Part shown: positions 44,254 to 54,113 of the stretch, in pieces
Numbering within the stretch: position 1 is the first letter of the stretch
How the letters are laid out: each line of letters begins with the position of its first letter
Source of the DNA: Eleusine coracana subsp. coracana
Taxonomy: Eukaryota; Streptophyta; Magnoliopsida; Poales; Poaceae
NCBI GenBank assembly: GCA_032690845.1
Contig: CM064430.1
Location: 2,528,949-2,592,948 of the forward strand
Length of the DNA stretch: 64,000 nucleotides
Direction of reading: 5' to 3'
Notes under the pieces: model-generated
The model's input: only the letters and a program-made list of their open reading frames with translations
Told to the model about the DNA's origin: nothing
Databases searched by the model: none
Program-made: the position numbers and the translations under genes

Positions 44254-44365
44254 GAGGAGTTATGGTTTGTTATTGGAAATCATACCATGCGCCCAGTTTA
44301 TAGTAAAAGCATGGAAGTTGACAAAGGAACAACCTGTCAAGCAGTTCAAGAAGAAGCCCAAATAA
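44254..44365 (+). other. possible captured terminal exon
   Basis: After a pyrimidine-rich stretch and CAG, a 36-codon frame reads RSYGLLLEIIPCAQF, then VKAWKLTKEQPVKQF and KKKPK before TAA. It has a coding-like residue composition and a clean acceptor, but I do not recognise the protein. It could be the last exon of a gene fragment carried by the nested Helitron. Confidence 0.25.
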
Positions 44366-45168
44366 ACTCATAAAAAAGATGGATACAAGCCACCCACACA
44401 ATGATCCCTCTTATTTATGGATTGGTAGCTTTATATGTGATATTAATTGGTTCTCAGAAGAGGTCGATAAACTTGTTTCAATTGTAAAAACTAACAGTGC
44501 ATACTAAGGTTTAGGATTTACCTGGGATTCAAGCATGAATATTGGTGTTCCTGAAAAAATGATCTTCGTGATATGAGATTTCCTTCAATCATGTAACATT
44601 ACTACTGATTTGGCAGCGTCAAGTGCCAATTGTAACATTTAACATGCTTCATGTGTTGGCAAAAAAGCCTCTGATATTCACAAAAAAAAACTCTCATAGC
44701 TTTGAGATAATATATTGCAAGTATTTTTGCATTTTTTCTATAAAAAGTGCATATTGCTAATTATCACCATAACGAACTTGTAGCTTCACCATTACAATTG
44801 GTTCAATATTTTCATTCTTAATAATAGTATAAACATCTGTATCATGTTAAGGTACATTGCAACATTGATTAATGTGGTTAAGAAAAGACGAGGGTAATGT
44901 GTAAAAACTTTCAGCAATGGACAGGTCATCGGCACGGTGCTGGCGGGGAGGAGACCGACGGCGGCGGTGGGCGAGCTTGGCAGCGGCATGCGGGGTGTGC
45001 GGGGATTGAAGAAGAATTCTTTTTTCCTGACTGGTGGGTCCCATGAGTGGATAATAAATACATGCTCCACTGGAGTTCATTATAATTTAGGCTCCCAAAT
45101 TTTACGTGTGGGCTTACAAAATGAGATTTAGGAGCCTAATTTTACATACTTCACTCGAGATGCTCTTA

Positions 45169-45519
45169 GAGCACCTCTAAAAGCTTCTAATAAATACACC
45201 CCTTAAGAGTGTTTTTAGTAGCAGCCCAAAAATTATTGGGGATAATTTTTCTTATCTTCTCCAATAGTTCTCCCTAAAATGGATCAAGAAAACTTTTGAT
45301 TAGCCTACGTCAGCATTTGGGGCCACAATGATATTAATTCTCTTAGAAATACAAGGATCGATGTCGCAACTTTCTCTTTGTTTGTAGCTACAAATGAGGT
45401 GAATTTAGGAGAAGAATAAATCCGTGAGCTGTTTTGGGGAGCTATTGGAGATCATTTTTTAGATGAAACCCTATTAATTTGATTTTGAAAGAGTTTATGG
45501 AACTCTTTTGAAGATGCTC
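45169..45519. mobile_element. Harbinger-like MITE (351 bp)
   Basis: GAGCACCTCTAAAAGCTTC at the left and, inverted, GAGCATCTTCAAAAGAGTTC at the right, with TTA at 45166-45168 and 45520-45522. It abuts the previous element, sharing its TTA. Confidence 0.75.
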
Positions 45520-45522
45520 TTA

Positions 45523-45734
45523 GTTGCTTAGTTTTAGATGTGTTGGTCCAGGTGCCTTCCTTTTGTCTCGTTTGTGGTGTGGTAATACAATTTTTCTCTC
45601 ATGTGTCTCATCAAGTTACTGTTTGTTAGATCTGAGCCATCAGGGTAACAATCTGAAGGTTATCAGACTGTCCACGTCACCTTGAATAAGTGCCCATGTA
45701 CTCACACAAGTTTTTAACCTTATAGTATGTTTTA
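45523..45734. other. spacer
   Basis: Short sequence between two elements; ends in the TTA duplication at 45732-45734. Nothing recognised. Confidence 0.4.
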
Positions 45735-48298
45735 GGGCTCGTTTGGCAACTCGGGCTGGAAAATCTAGGGCGGCAAATCCCTAGCGGGTTTATCCCTGTC
45801 AGCCCTTTCCCCTGTGTGGGATTTCTTCCCCATGGCCTATCTTACCGGCATCTGTTAGGAAACGAAGGGGGTGGAAATCCCGGAAGACAAAAATAGCCTC
45901 AAACCATTCAAAAATAATCAAAAACAATTTATAAAAAATTAGTAAAATGTCAAACTGATGAAAAACATCAGCACATATAGAAAACCTACACATATACCAT
46001 ACGATCAGCTATAGATTCAAAATATATAGCTCTCCATCTATGTTTTGATTATATAGCTCATGCTAAAAAAAATTATACTAAGTTATTATCATACAAAATA
46101 AACCGGGCACATCAATGCTTGACAAAATAAGTAAAGCTTGAGTTATCAAATTTCAAACAAGTCAGCATGCCATACATCATTATAACAACAGCCAGAACTC
46201 AATGCTATACATATAACTACCAAAAGGAGCGTGACCGGCAGAACTCAATGCTGTAAATAAAGCAACAGCTAGAACTTGAACTAAACATAACAGAGATTAT
46301 CATGAGCCTATCCAGCCCATAATTCCTTCTCCAGCTTGTTCATAGCATACACCATCAGTTATTTCCCATTTAAATTCATTACTCAATGCATAACAAGAGA
46401 CTGGACTCCGCAAGAACCATCTGCACGTGACCAGGATCCACACTCCTGATGGTCCTCTGGTTCATACTCATTGCCTGTAATCACATAAACAGAACCACTG
46501 CAATGTTGAAGTAAAGGCAGGCCTGTTTGCAACTCTTTATTTCCTCATCATCATATCTGAACATGGAACGAAAATAATGAGATGGTCCAAAAGAACTATG
46601 ATTTCTTTCAGTTGTGAAAATACAGATAATAAATCACAAGTAGTACTCCAATAGCTCATGAAAGCATTGAAAGCCTACTGTAAATACATAAACCGATGAA
46701 TCTTTCTGCCTACCTTTGGCCAAATTTTACCTTTCAGTCTATTAATGTTGTCCCTTTACACATTAATTTGCATTTCTGTAACATGACTACATGGGCATAC
46801 ATCTTAAATCAGATGTAAATGTATCTGCTGCAATATCTGACTATCAGAGTACACTTGGTCACTCATGAAGTTCATAGACTAAAGATTAACAAAGATAGAG
46901 AATACTGAATCGACTAAAGATTGAGAAAGATAGAGAATGATGAGATACCATTGTTTATATGATCTTGAGTCGATCCTCACACAGACGCACTGGTGGTACA
47001 AGGGAAAATGAAATCAATATCAAACTAATTAAAGGGCGTGGAGTTACTGACTAATAATAAAAATAGCATACACTTCAGAGATGAAAATCAATCACAATCA
47101 TTTGCTTGTAAGGCTAAGAAAGGTATTTTATTACTAAACTTAAGTAACTCATGCAGATTTATGTTGAGATGTTTCGCCACTTAGGTTTGCTGTCAGCTTC
47201 CATACAGGGCTTCATTTTGCCAGTCATGATTAAGATGGAATGGAAGAGCATTTGTCAAAGCAATTAAAATAAGATGATTGAGTGCCTCAAAAGGAGCCTA
47301 GCCAGCCGAATTCAAAAGTTCAATTGCTAGGAAACAGGGAAGGACCAGATAACTGCTGCATGTTGTTATATCATGTATGACATTTACATAGCCGAAAGCT
47401 CACTCCACCACCCTGTGACAATTCGGTCCAAACAACATACAGTGAACATCTGAAGCATGAGGGAAACTCAGAAACATACAATTCAGATGAACTGCTAAAG
47501 AAAGAGTGATGACAGCGTACAAATTATCTTAATTTCATAGAATTTACTATATTAGAATAGAGTAAAGAACATGACTGCATCTTGTGCAGAAAATGTACCA
47601 CACCTGGCTTTGTTAATCTATCAGAAAAGAATTGCTCTAAAAATCAGAAAAAAAAACCTGATCGATCCATCGCCTTGCGCCTACTGTGTGCCAAGGACTG
47701 GCTTCATTCCCTCAGCCGGTGCTCGACGAACTATGCGGTCCATCATCCTCGTGCCCTGTCTTCCCCGTCAAGCAGCTGCACCAGCAGTTCAGCACCACCA
47801 CCCCGGACCCCGCCGCTTGCGCCCAGCGCCGTTCATCCCGTACACGCCCACTAGCCAGACCACGCGAACGCCCCGGACATGGCGAGCCCTGCGGCGGCGA
47901 GCGCGAGCACGGGGCTGAAGAGCACATGGAGCGGCGCGGCGAGCGTGGCGCACGTGAGAGTTGCGGGGGGGGGGGGGGGGGGGGGGGGGAGGGGGGGAGG
48001 GGGAGTGGCGGAGGAGTTGCGGCAGTGGCGGCCGGGAGGTCATGGCGACGGCGCCTCCTTGCTCGTGAGGCGACGGCTGCGCGAGGATGCGACGGGGAAG
48101 GAAGATGGGGATTTCCTCTCCCACCGTCGGAGGCCGGGATAGTCTCCACGGGGATTACTTCCAAAACCGGGATTTACTTTCCCTGCCAGCCGGGCTTCCA
48201 AAGACCCGACTACCTTCCTGAGGCTCCTTTCCCCACGGGATTCCTTCCTCAGGATTAGGTCAGGATCCCTACAGGGATCAGTATTCCCAAACGAGCTC
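45735..48298. mobile_element. Harbinger-like element (2.56 kb) with GC-rich cargo
   Basis: Left end GGGCTCGTTTGGCAACTCGG and inverted right end GAGCTCGTTTGGGAATACTG, with TTA at 45732-45734 and 48299-48301. Related CCCTGTGTGGGATT and GGGATT..TTCC sequences occur near both ends. The 46.3-47.6 kb part is AT-rich without coding features; 47.68-48.15 kb is GC-rich with a 25-G tract (47965-47989). Open frames there in many registers reflect composition. Confidence 0.7.
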
Positions 48299-48373
48299 TT
48301 ATAGAGCGAGCTTGAGCCAGCTTCGAACTGGATCTTTAGTTGAAAAATATCTCGTACATCTGAATAGACAAAG

Positions 48374-48717
48374 GATGTGTTCGTTTTCACTTCTCTAATT
48401 TTTAGACCTGTCCTATCAAATATTGTAATACTAATTAAGAGTATTAAATATAAATTACTGATAAAAGTCAGTCCATAACTCTCCCTCTGAATGACAAGAC
48501 GAATCTATTAAAACTAATTAGGTCATGATTAGATAATATAATGCTACAGTAAATATTTCTTAATGATGACTTAATTAAGCTTAATGAATTTGTCACGATG
48601 ATGCATATTTAACTCTGTAATTAATTTTATATTTAATATATATTTAATAATTATATATAATATTTTAATAATTAATATAACCTCACTAGAATTTAGACCC
48701 CAAGAAACGAACACACC
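48374..48717. mobile_element. MITE (344 bp, CAAAG duplication)
   Basis: Ends GATGTGTTCGTTT and inverted GGTGTGTTCGTTTCTTGGGG, interior with GAATCTATTAAAACTAATTA and TTAATTAAGCTTAATGAATT as in a common grass MITE, flanked by CAAAG at 48369-48373 and 48718-48722. Confidence 0.75.
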
Positions 48718-48721
48718 CAAA

Positions 48722-48812
48722 GACTCTGTATCAGAGCGATTTCAGAGAACAATTCACCATCTCTACGAATCCTAGTGCTAGAGTATATGTTAAGAAGCAT
48801 CGTACATATATA
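48722..48812. promoter_or_regulatory. relic of the divergent promoter, copy P4
   Basis: AATTCACCATCTCTACGAATCC, in part CGAATCCTAGTGCTAG, then GTATATGTTAAGAAGCATCG (48783-48802) aligns with the conserved promoter element at 40160-40222 and 31652-31685. No gene is attached on either side. Confidence 0.5.
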
Positions 48813-50251
48813 GCCTCTGTTTGGATCTCTCTAATTTCTAAGAAACTGGTTTCTAAAAACTATAGTATCTCCAAACATGTTAGTTTTTATGTCAGTTTCT
48901 ATAAATCAGATTATAAGTTTTTAAGAAAACTTATAATCTAGCTCAATCCAGCAAATGTCAGCTTTTGACTCATTTCTTTTAGCATCATGATTTTTGTTTC
49001 TAAGTGCGCATGCCATGCATAGGGCTACCAGCACACGAGTTTCCTCGTGCTCTCTGCGTGTGCCGTCAATTTGGCTGAATCCAGCTGATATCAGTTTTTG
49101 ACTCATTTTAATGTATTAATTATCCAAAAGTTAGTTCCTCTGGAGTCGGGCTGGAAGTTGATTGGGAGGGGAAGCGTATTATGCAAAGAAGCAGGTCCGG
49201 CAGACCCTCGGTTGCAAAGTGCCCGTACATTATTACGGATTTAAAAAATTAAAACACTCTTTATGATTTAAATGTAAATTATTTATATAATATAATTGTT
49301 AATTTTTTATATAAAAAATCATATTTATATTATTATTGGTGTTTTTTATTATGCTATTTTATATGTCATAAGTAATAATTTTTCTATTATTTTTTTACCA
49401 TATTCTTATCATAAATATTTTTTTACCTCTAATGTTAACGATTTTTACATGTAGTATTGTTTGAGTGCTATATTGTAAAATTAAGTGAAATAATATTAAA
49501 AAATGCTCAAATATGAGAAGTACTGATATGAAACTCAATTCGCCATATAAAAAAAGATTCTCACAAGCTCATGATGTCTACAAGATATCACTGGATCTCT
49601 ATAAAGCCCAACATGCAAGACCAAGATTGTGACCTAATGGCTAAAGATTTCTAGAAGGTTTATCCGATAAGAAAAATTAATTCACGTAGAATAGAAATAG
49701 CACTACATTGCAACATGATTTTAGACTTGAAAACATGCTCTAATGAGAAAAATTAAAATACAAAAGTTGTAGATCTCGTCGAGACCTTTTTGGAACATAT
49801 ATGGATCGTATTATTTGGACTTTGGAGATAGGAGATATGGGCCCCACACAGAGACCTATGTAGAGGAGTCCGATCAGAATAAATATTTTTGCATCATAAA
49901 TTTGAAAACCAAAACTGCGGAATCTTGACTTCCATTGAATATCAAAGTTGTAGAATTTTTTTAGGGTTATGAGATAGAGTCCGAGTTTACCTCATTTAAA
50001 TACCGGACAAGGGATTTATGATTTTCTGATTTTGATACTTAATATAGAAGATACGAAACCGATTTGGATTCAATCTCTAACTTTATGGGCGTATGGTAGA
50101 TTGAACATGTTCACCTAAATTAATAGATTGTGTAGAGATAAAAATCAGCATCCAAACATCACCACTCAGATTTTATTTAAAAAATAGTTTCTTAAAAATT
50201 AAAAATAAAAATCAGTTTTTTTTAGAAACGAATGTGGATCCAAACAGTGCC
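48813..50251. mobile_element. TIR element (GTTTGGATC type) split by an inverted Helitron
   Basis: Left end GCCTCTGTTTGGATC (48813) and inverted right end GGCACTGTTTGGATC (50251), with ATA on both sides. Both ends continue with TTTCTAAGAAACT-like sequence. The Helitron 49205-50138 lies inside. Confidence 0.6.
49205..50138 (-). mobile_element. Helitron, inverted copy with eroded 3' end
   Basis: On the minus strand it starts TCTCTACACAATCTATTAAT at 50138 and follows the copies at 36937 and 50522 (TTAGAGATTGAATCC, AGTTGTAGATCTCGTCGAGA inverted, and so on). It ends near 49205 with CCGTAATAATGTACGG and CACTTTGC, where the CTAG terminus should be; this terminus is lost or mutated. Confidence 0.65.
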
Positions 50252-50521
50252 ATAGTATAGTATAGATTAGTATTATTCTACAAGCAAATAGTTGGACTAT
50301 TTTCTCTACAAACCTAAGGCTAACGAACAAGAAGTCGTGAATCGCGCTCGCGCGTGATCTCCGAAAATCCTGTTCGCCCGGAGCAGATAAAGCACTCTAT
50401 CATGGTGGGAGGAAACAGATAAGAAAATAGTTCGTCCGCAACTGACAAGATCTCGAAGTACTCCACACATATCGGGAGAGGAAATTGAAACGAGATAAAG
50501 AAAAATAACTCATCATCTAAA
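50252..50521. promoter_or_regulatory. left half of divergent promoter copy P3
   Basis: CTAAGGCTAACGAACAAGAAG, GTGAATCGCGCTCGCGCGTG, CGGAGCAGATAAAG and TCGGGAGAGGAAATTGAAAC correspond to the 5' region of the MATH-BTB genes at 31.4 and 39.8 kb, yet the gene itself is gone: transposons lie to the left. Continues at 51219 after the Helitron. Confidence 0.6.
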
Positions 50522-51218
50522 TCTGTATAATCTATTAATTGAGATATGATCGTCCACTTCGTATCCACAAAGTTAGAGATTGAATCCAAATCGGTTTTGT
50601 ACCTTCTATATCAATTACCGAATTTCAAAAATCATAACTCCCATGTTCGGAGCTCAAATGAGGCAAACTCGGACTTTATCTCGTAGCTCTCGAAAAGTTC
50701 TACAACTTTGGTATTTAATAGAAGTCTAGATCCCGCAGTTTTGATTTTTAAATATGTGATGTAAAAATATTTGTTCTGATTCAGACTCCTCTGCGCAGGT
50801 CTCTGTACGGGGCTCATATCTCCTAGCTCCGTAGTGCAAATAATATGATCCATATATGTTTCGAAAAGGTCTTAATGAGATCTACAAGTTTCATGTTTTA
50901 ACTTTTTCTATTAGAGCAAGTATTCAATTTCAAAATCACGTTGCAATGCAGTGCTATTTTTAGACTCTGTGAATTAATTTTTCCTTTCAGATAATGCTTC
51001 TAAAATATGGTAAAAAATGATGATAAAATTGTTACTTTTAACATATAAAGTAATATACTAAAAAACATTAACGGTAATACAAATATAACCTTTCATGTAA
51101 AAAATATCAGTAATATTATATATATCTAATAATTATATTATATAAATAATTTATATTTAAATTATAAAGAGTATTTTGTTTTTTTAAAATTCGTAGCAAC
51201 GCACGAACATTTTGCTAG
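50522..51218 (+). mobile_element. Helitron (697 bp) inside a promoter
   Basis: Starts TCTGTATAATCTATTAATTG after host A (50521) and ends with the hairpin TTCGT-AGCAACGC-ACGAA, CATTTTG and CTAG (51215-51218), followed by host T. Joining the flanks gives CATCTAAA|TAAATCCTA, matching ACATATAAATCCTA in the P2 promoter at about 40180. Confidence 0.85.
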
Positions 51219-51425
51219 TAAATCCTATAAATATGCTAGTAGCTTAAGACGTACTCACAATAGATTACTACCGATTTCATAAACCAAACGCGATCAAGAC
51301 AAAGGTTCTCGTTGATTAGTCATTGTCCTAGTTATTCATCTTTTTTTTTTTTGAGAAAGTCCTAGTTATTCATCTATTCGACATATTGTTAAGTTCCTGC
51401 CGTCGCCGCCGGTGAGCACGCAGCC
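51219..51425 (+). promoter_or_regulatory. right half of promoter copy P3 with 17-bp micro-insertion
   Basis: TAAATCCTATAAATATGCTAG and CTTAAGACGTAC correspond to the conserved element. GTCCTAGTTATTCATCT occurs at 51325-51341 and again at 51359-51375, separated by T11 and GAGAAA. Confidence 0.6.
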
Positions 51426-52052
51426 ATGTACTCGTTGGCGGAGGAGGTATCCTTGTCCACCGTGGCTGCCACGGCGACCGCCACGGGGCACCACATGCTC
51501 AAGATCAAGGGCTACAGCCGGCTCCAAAAGTTGCACGGAAACTGCAGCGCCGTCGTGTCAGTCGAGTTCCAGGCGGCAGGTCACACCTGGAAGATCGCTT
51601 TCTACCCCAACGGAGCGCGAGAGGAGGACGCCGGCTTCGTCTCAGTGATCCTCCAGCTCGCCGGCAACGTCGCCGCCGAGACCGCCATCGTCGCCGAGTA
51701 CGAGCTGGATCTTGTACATCACCAAGATGGCGGGCCATCGAAGCACAAAGTCGAGGGCACTGGCACCTTCCGCGTGGGTAACAGCTGGGGTTACCCCAAA
51801 TTTATCAGCAAAAAGGCATTGGAGAGATCGGCGTTTCTCAAGGATGACTGTTTGGCCGTCCACTGCAAAATCAGAGTCATCGAGGAGTCGGTCTCGAAGG
51901 AGGAGGTGGTGCAAGCGCAGGACCTGGAGAGGATGGGGTTGGTGTGCCCGGATGATGACGCCTGCAAACGCCATGCTGTGAGCACTGCTAAGCTCACCAT
52001 CGAGGACCTCGAGATGACATTTGTTCGGTTTGCTATGTTCCTATGTGGATGA
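51426..52052 (+). CDS. MATH-only protein (208 aa)
   Basis: Plus-strand single exon starting MYSLAEEVSLSTVAATATAT. MATH domain about 20-155 (LKIKGYSRLQKLHGNC, GHTWKIAFYPNG, WGYPKFISKKALERSAFLKDD, LAVHCKIRVIEE), then EEVVQAQDLERMGLVCPDDD and a 35-residue tail ending FVRFAMFLCG. No BTB. About two thirds identical by eye to the 40.3-kb protein, including the N-terminal Ala/Thr stretch. It keeps half of a divergent promoter but has lost its MATH-BTB neighbour; the nearest BTB gene is the BTB-only gene at 55 kb, facing it. Confidence 0.87.
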   Translation: MYSLAEEVSLSTVAATATATGHHMLKIKGYSRLQKLHGNCSAVVSVEFQAAGHTWKIAFYPNGAREEDAGFVSVILQLAGNVAAETAIVAEYELDLVHHQDGGPSKHKVEGTGTFRVGNSWGYPKFISKKALERSAFLKDDCLAVHCKIRVIEESVSKEEVVQAQDLERMGLVCPDDDACKRHAVSTAKLTIEDLEMTFVRFAMFLCG

Positions 52053-52802
52053 AATTGTGTTCACATATCATTGTTTAATTTGTGTGGCAAATATTATTTT
52101 TACATATTTCCTACCCTTCAATCGATGGCTTATTATTTTATGTTTTGATTTTTTTTCTTTTGTAGAAACATATATATGTCATTTAATTTGTGTGGCCTAG
52201 TATTTGAAGGAAGAAAACTTTTGTGTATTATATCAATCTCAATTCTCAACTACCATTAAAAAAATCTCAATTCTCAACTAGTAATGTGTACCGAGTTTAT
52301 TTGACATGGAGCAGAAAATTTGGTTTACTCGAATAGTAAGTAGTACATATGAAAAACTACGTAATCATTGTTCGCATAATAAGCTTCATCAAAATTTGAT
52401 GAACCACTACTGCATGCACTGCACCTTGACTACTTTTATAGCCAAAGATAGCAAAACAAACGTTTCAACTTTAATCCAAAAAGTATTAGTTTCTCTGTTT
52501 TCATAATAAATTGTACTAGTTATATACTCATCATGTAATTTTGTAAACAGGACATAACTTATTTGAAACATAATTTATGCTCGTGAAGAGCTTCGTACTG
52601 AAAGAACCTCCTACATTCCATGGTGCCCCTACATTTTACTATACAAACATGCTTGCACGTTCGTGCAGTTAAACCAACACACAGAAAGGTGTCTTTTTGC
52701 TGGGCATCCTGTGAATGTAAACAAACACAGAAATACAATCCAGATCACAAAGTTGTACCGAGTTTGTTACACATGTTTTCTTCAAAACAAAAAAAAAGTT
52801 TT
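52053..52802. other. 3' flank and spacer
   Basis: 52300-52420 is the module 3' flank shared with 41030 and 54880. A segment AATCTCAATTCTCAACTA is repeated at about 52236 and 52263. No gene. Confidence 0.45.
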
Positions 52803-54113
52803 CTATATACATTACGGTAACGTTAAGTTTACCATGTGCCCACTACACACGGTCTACACATGGAATAGTCCACACGGCAAAAAAAACCGTCGGCAAAGTT
52901 GGCTTTGCCGTGTGCCTTCTATTCCGTGTGTCAAAAATATACTCGGCAAAGTCGACACTCAGCAAAATATAAATCTAGAAAAAACCCTAAAAAACAGCAA
53001 AATGTAAATCTAGAAAAAATCCTAAAAAACAGCAAAAAATGTTTTTGGCATCCAAGAACCCCACCCACACAAAAAAAAGTCACAAGTTACGGTATTATTT
53101 CGCGCGATACACACAAAGTGCATTAAGTTTGCTATATACATTACGGTAACGTTAAGTTTGTCATGTGTCCACTACACACGGTCTACACATGGAATAGTCC
53201 ACACGGCAAAAAAAAAACCGTTGGCAAAGTTGGCTTTGCCGTGTGCCTTCTATTCCATGTGTCAAAAATACACTCGGCAAAGTCGGCACTCAGCAAAATA
53301 TAAATCTAGAAAAAACCCTAAAAAACAGCAAAATGTAAATCTAGAAAAAACCCTAAAAACAGCAAAAAATGTTTTTGGCATCCAAGAACCCCACCCACAA
53401 AAAAAAAGTCACAAGTTACGGTATTATTTCGCGCGCTACACACAAAGTGCATTAAGTTTGCTATATACATTACGGTAACGTTAAGTTTGCCATGTGCCCA
53501 CTACACACGGTCTACACATGGAATAGTCCACACGACAAAAAAAACCGTCGGCAAAGTTGGCTTTGCCGTGTGCCTTCTATCCCGTGTGTCAAAAATACAC
53601 TCGGCAAAGTCGGCACTCAGCAAAATATAAATCTAGAAAAAACCCTAAAAACAGCAAAATGTAAATCTAGAAAAAACCCTAAAAAACAGCAAAAAATGTT
53701 TTTGGCATCCAAGAACCCCACTCACAAAAAAAAAAGTCACAAGTTACGGTATTATTTCGCGCGCTACACACAAAGTGCATTAAGTTTGCTATATACATTA
53801 CGGTAACGTTAAGTTTGCCATGTGCCCACTACACACGGTCTACACATGGAATAGTCCACACGACAAAATAAACCGTCGGCAAAGTTGACTTTGCCGTGTG
53901 CCTTCTATCCCGTGTGTCAAAAATACACTCGGCAAAGTCGGCACTCAGCAAAATATAAATCTAGAAAAAACCCTAAAAAACAGCAAAATGTAAATCTAGA
54001 AAAAAAACCTAAAAAACAGCAAAAAATGTTTTTGGCATCCAAGAACCCCATTCACAAAAAAAAAGTCACAAGTTACGGTATTATTTCGCGCACTACACAC
54101 AAAGTGCATTTGC
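52803..54113. repeat. four tandem copies of a 328-329 bp repeat
   Basis: The phrase CTATATACATTACGGTAACG starts at 52803, 53132, 53461 and 53789. Each unit contains CACGGCAAA, GGCAAAGTTGGCTTTGCCG, TTTGCCGTGTGCC, an internally repeated TAAATCTAGAAAAAACCCTA and GTTACGGTATTATTTCGCGC. The TTTGCCGTGTGCC/GGCAAAG motifs are typical of grass CACTA subterminal regions. Open frames across it repeat the same peptide and are not genes. Confidence 0.92.

Larger units (their letters stand above)
41446..45165. mobile_element. Harbinger-like element with nested insertions (TTA duplication)
   Basis: Left end GTGCATGTCCAGTGAAG at 41446 and, inverted, GAGCATCTCGAGTGAAG at 45165, both followed inward by GGCTCCTAAAT; TTA flanks both (41443-41445, 45166-45168). 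The interior contains a Helitron-like start (41545), a GC-rich stretch (41700-42100), a SINE (43786-43948) and AT-rich filler. Alternatively the two ends belong to two separate elements of one family. Confidence 0.5.

Noticed and set aside
47571..48258. 190-codon plus frame and 150-codon minus frame
   Set aside because: Caused by GC-rich cargo with a 25-G tract; Gly-run and Pro-run proteins without domains.
52803..54113. CRISPR-like array
   Set aside because: Units are contiguous 329-bp tandem repeats without unique spacers in a plant genome.
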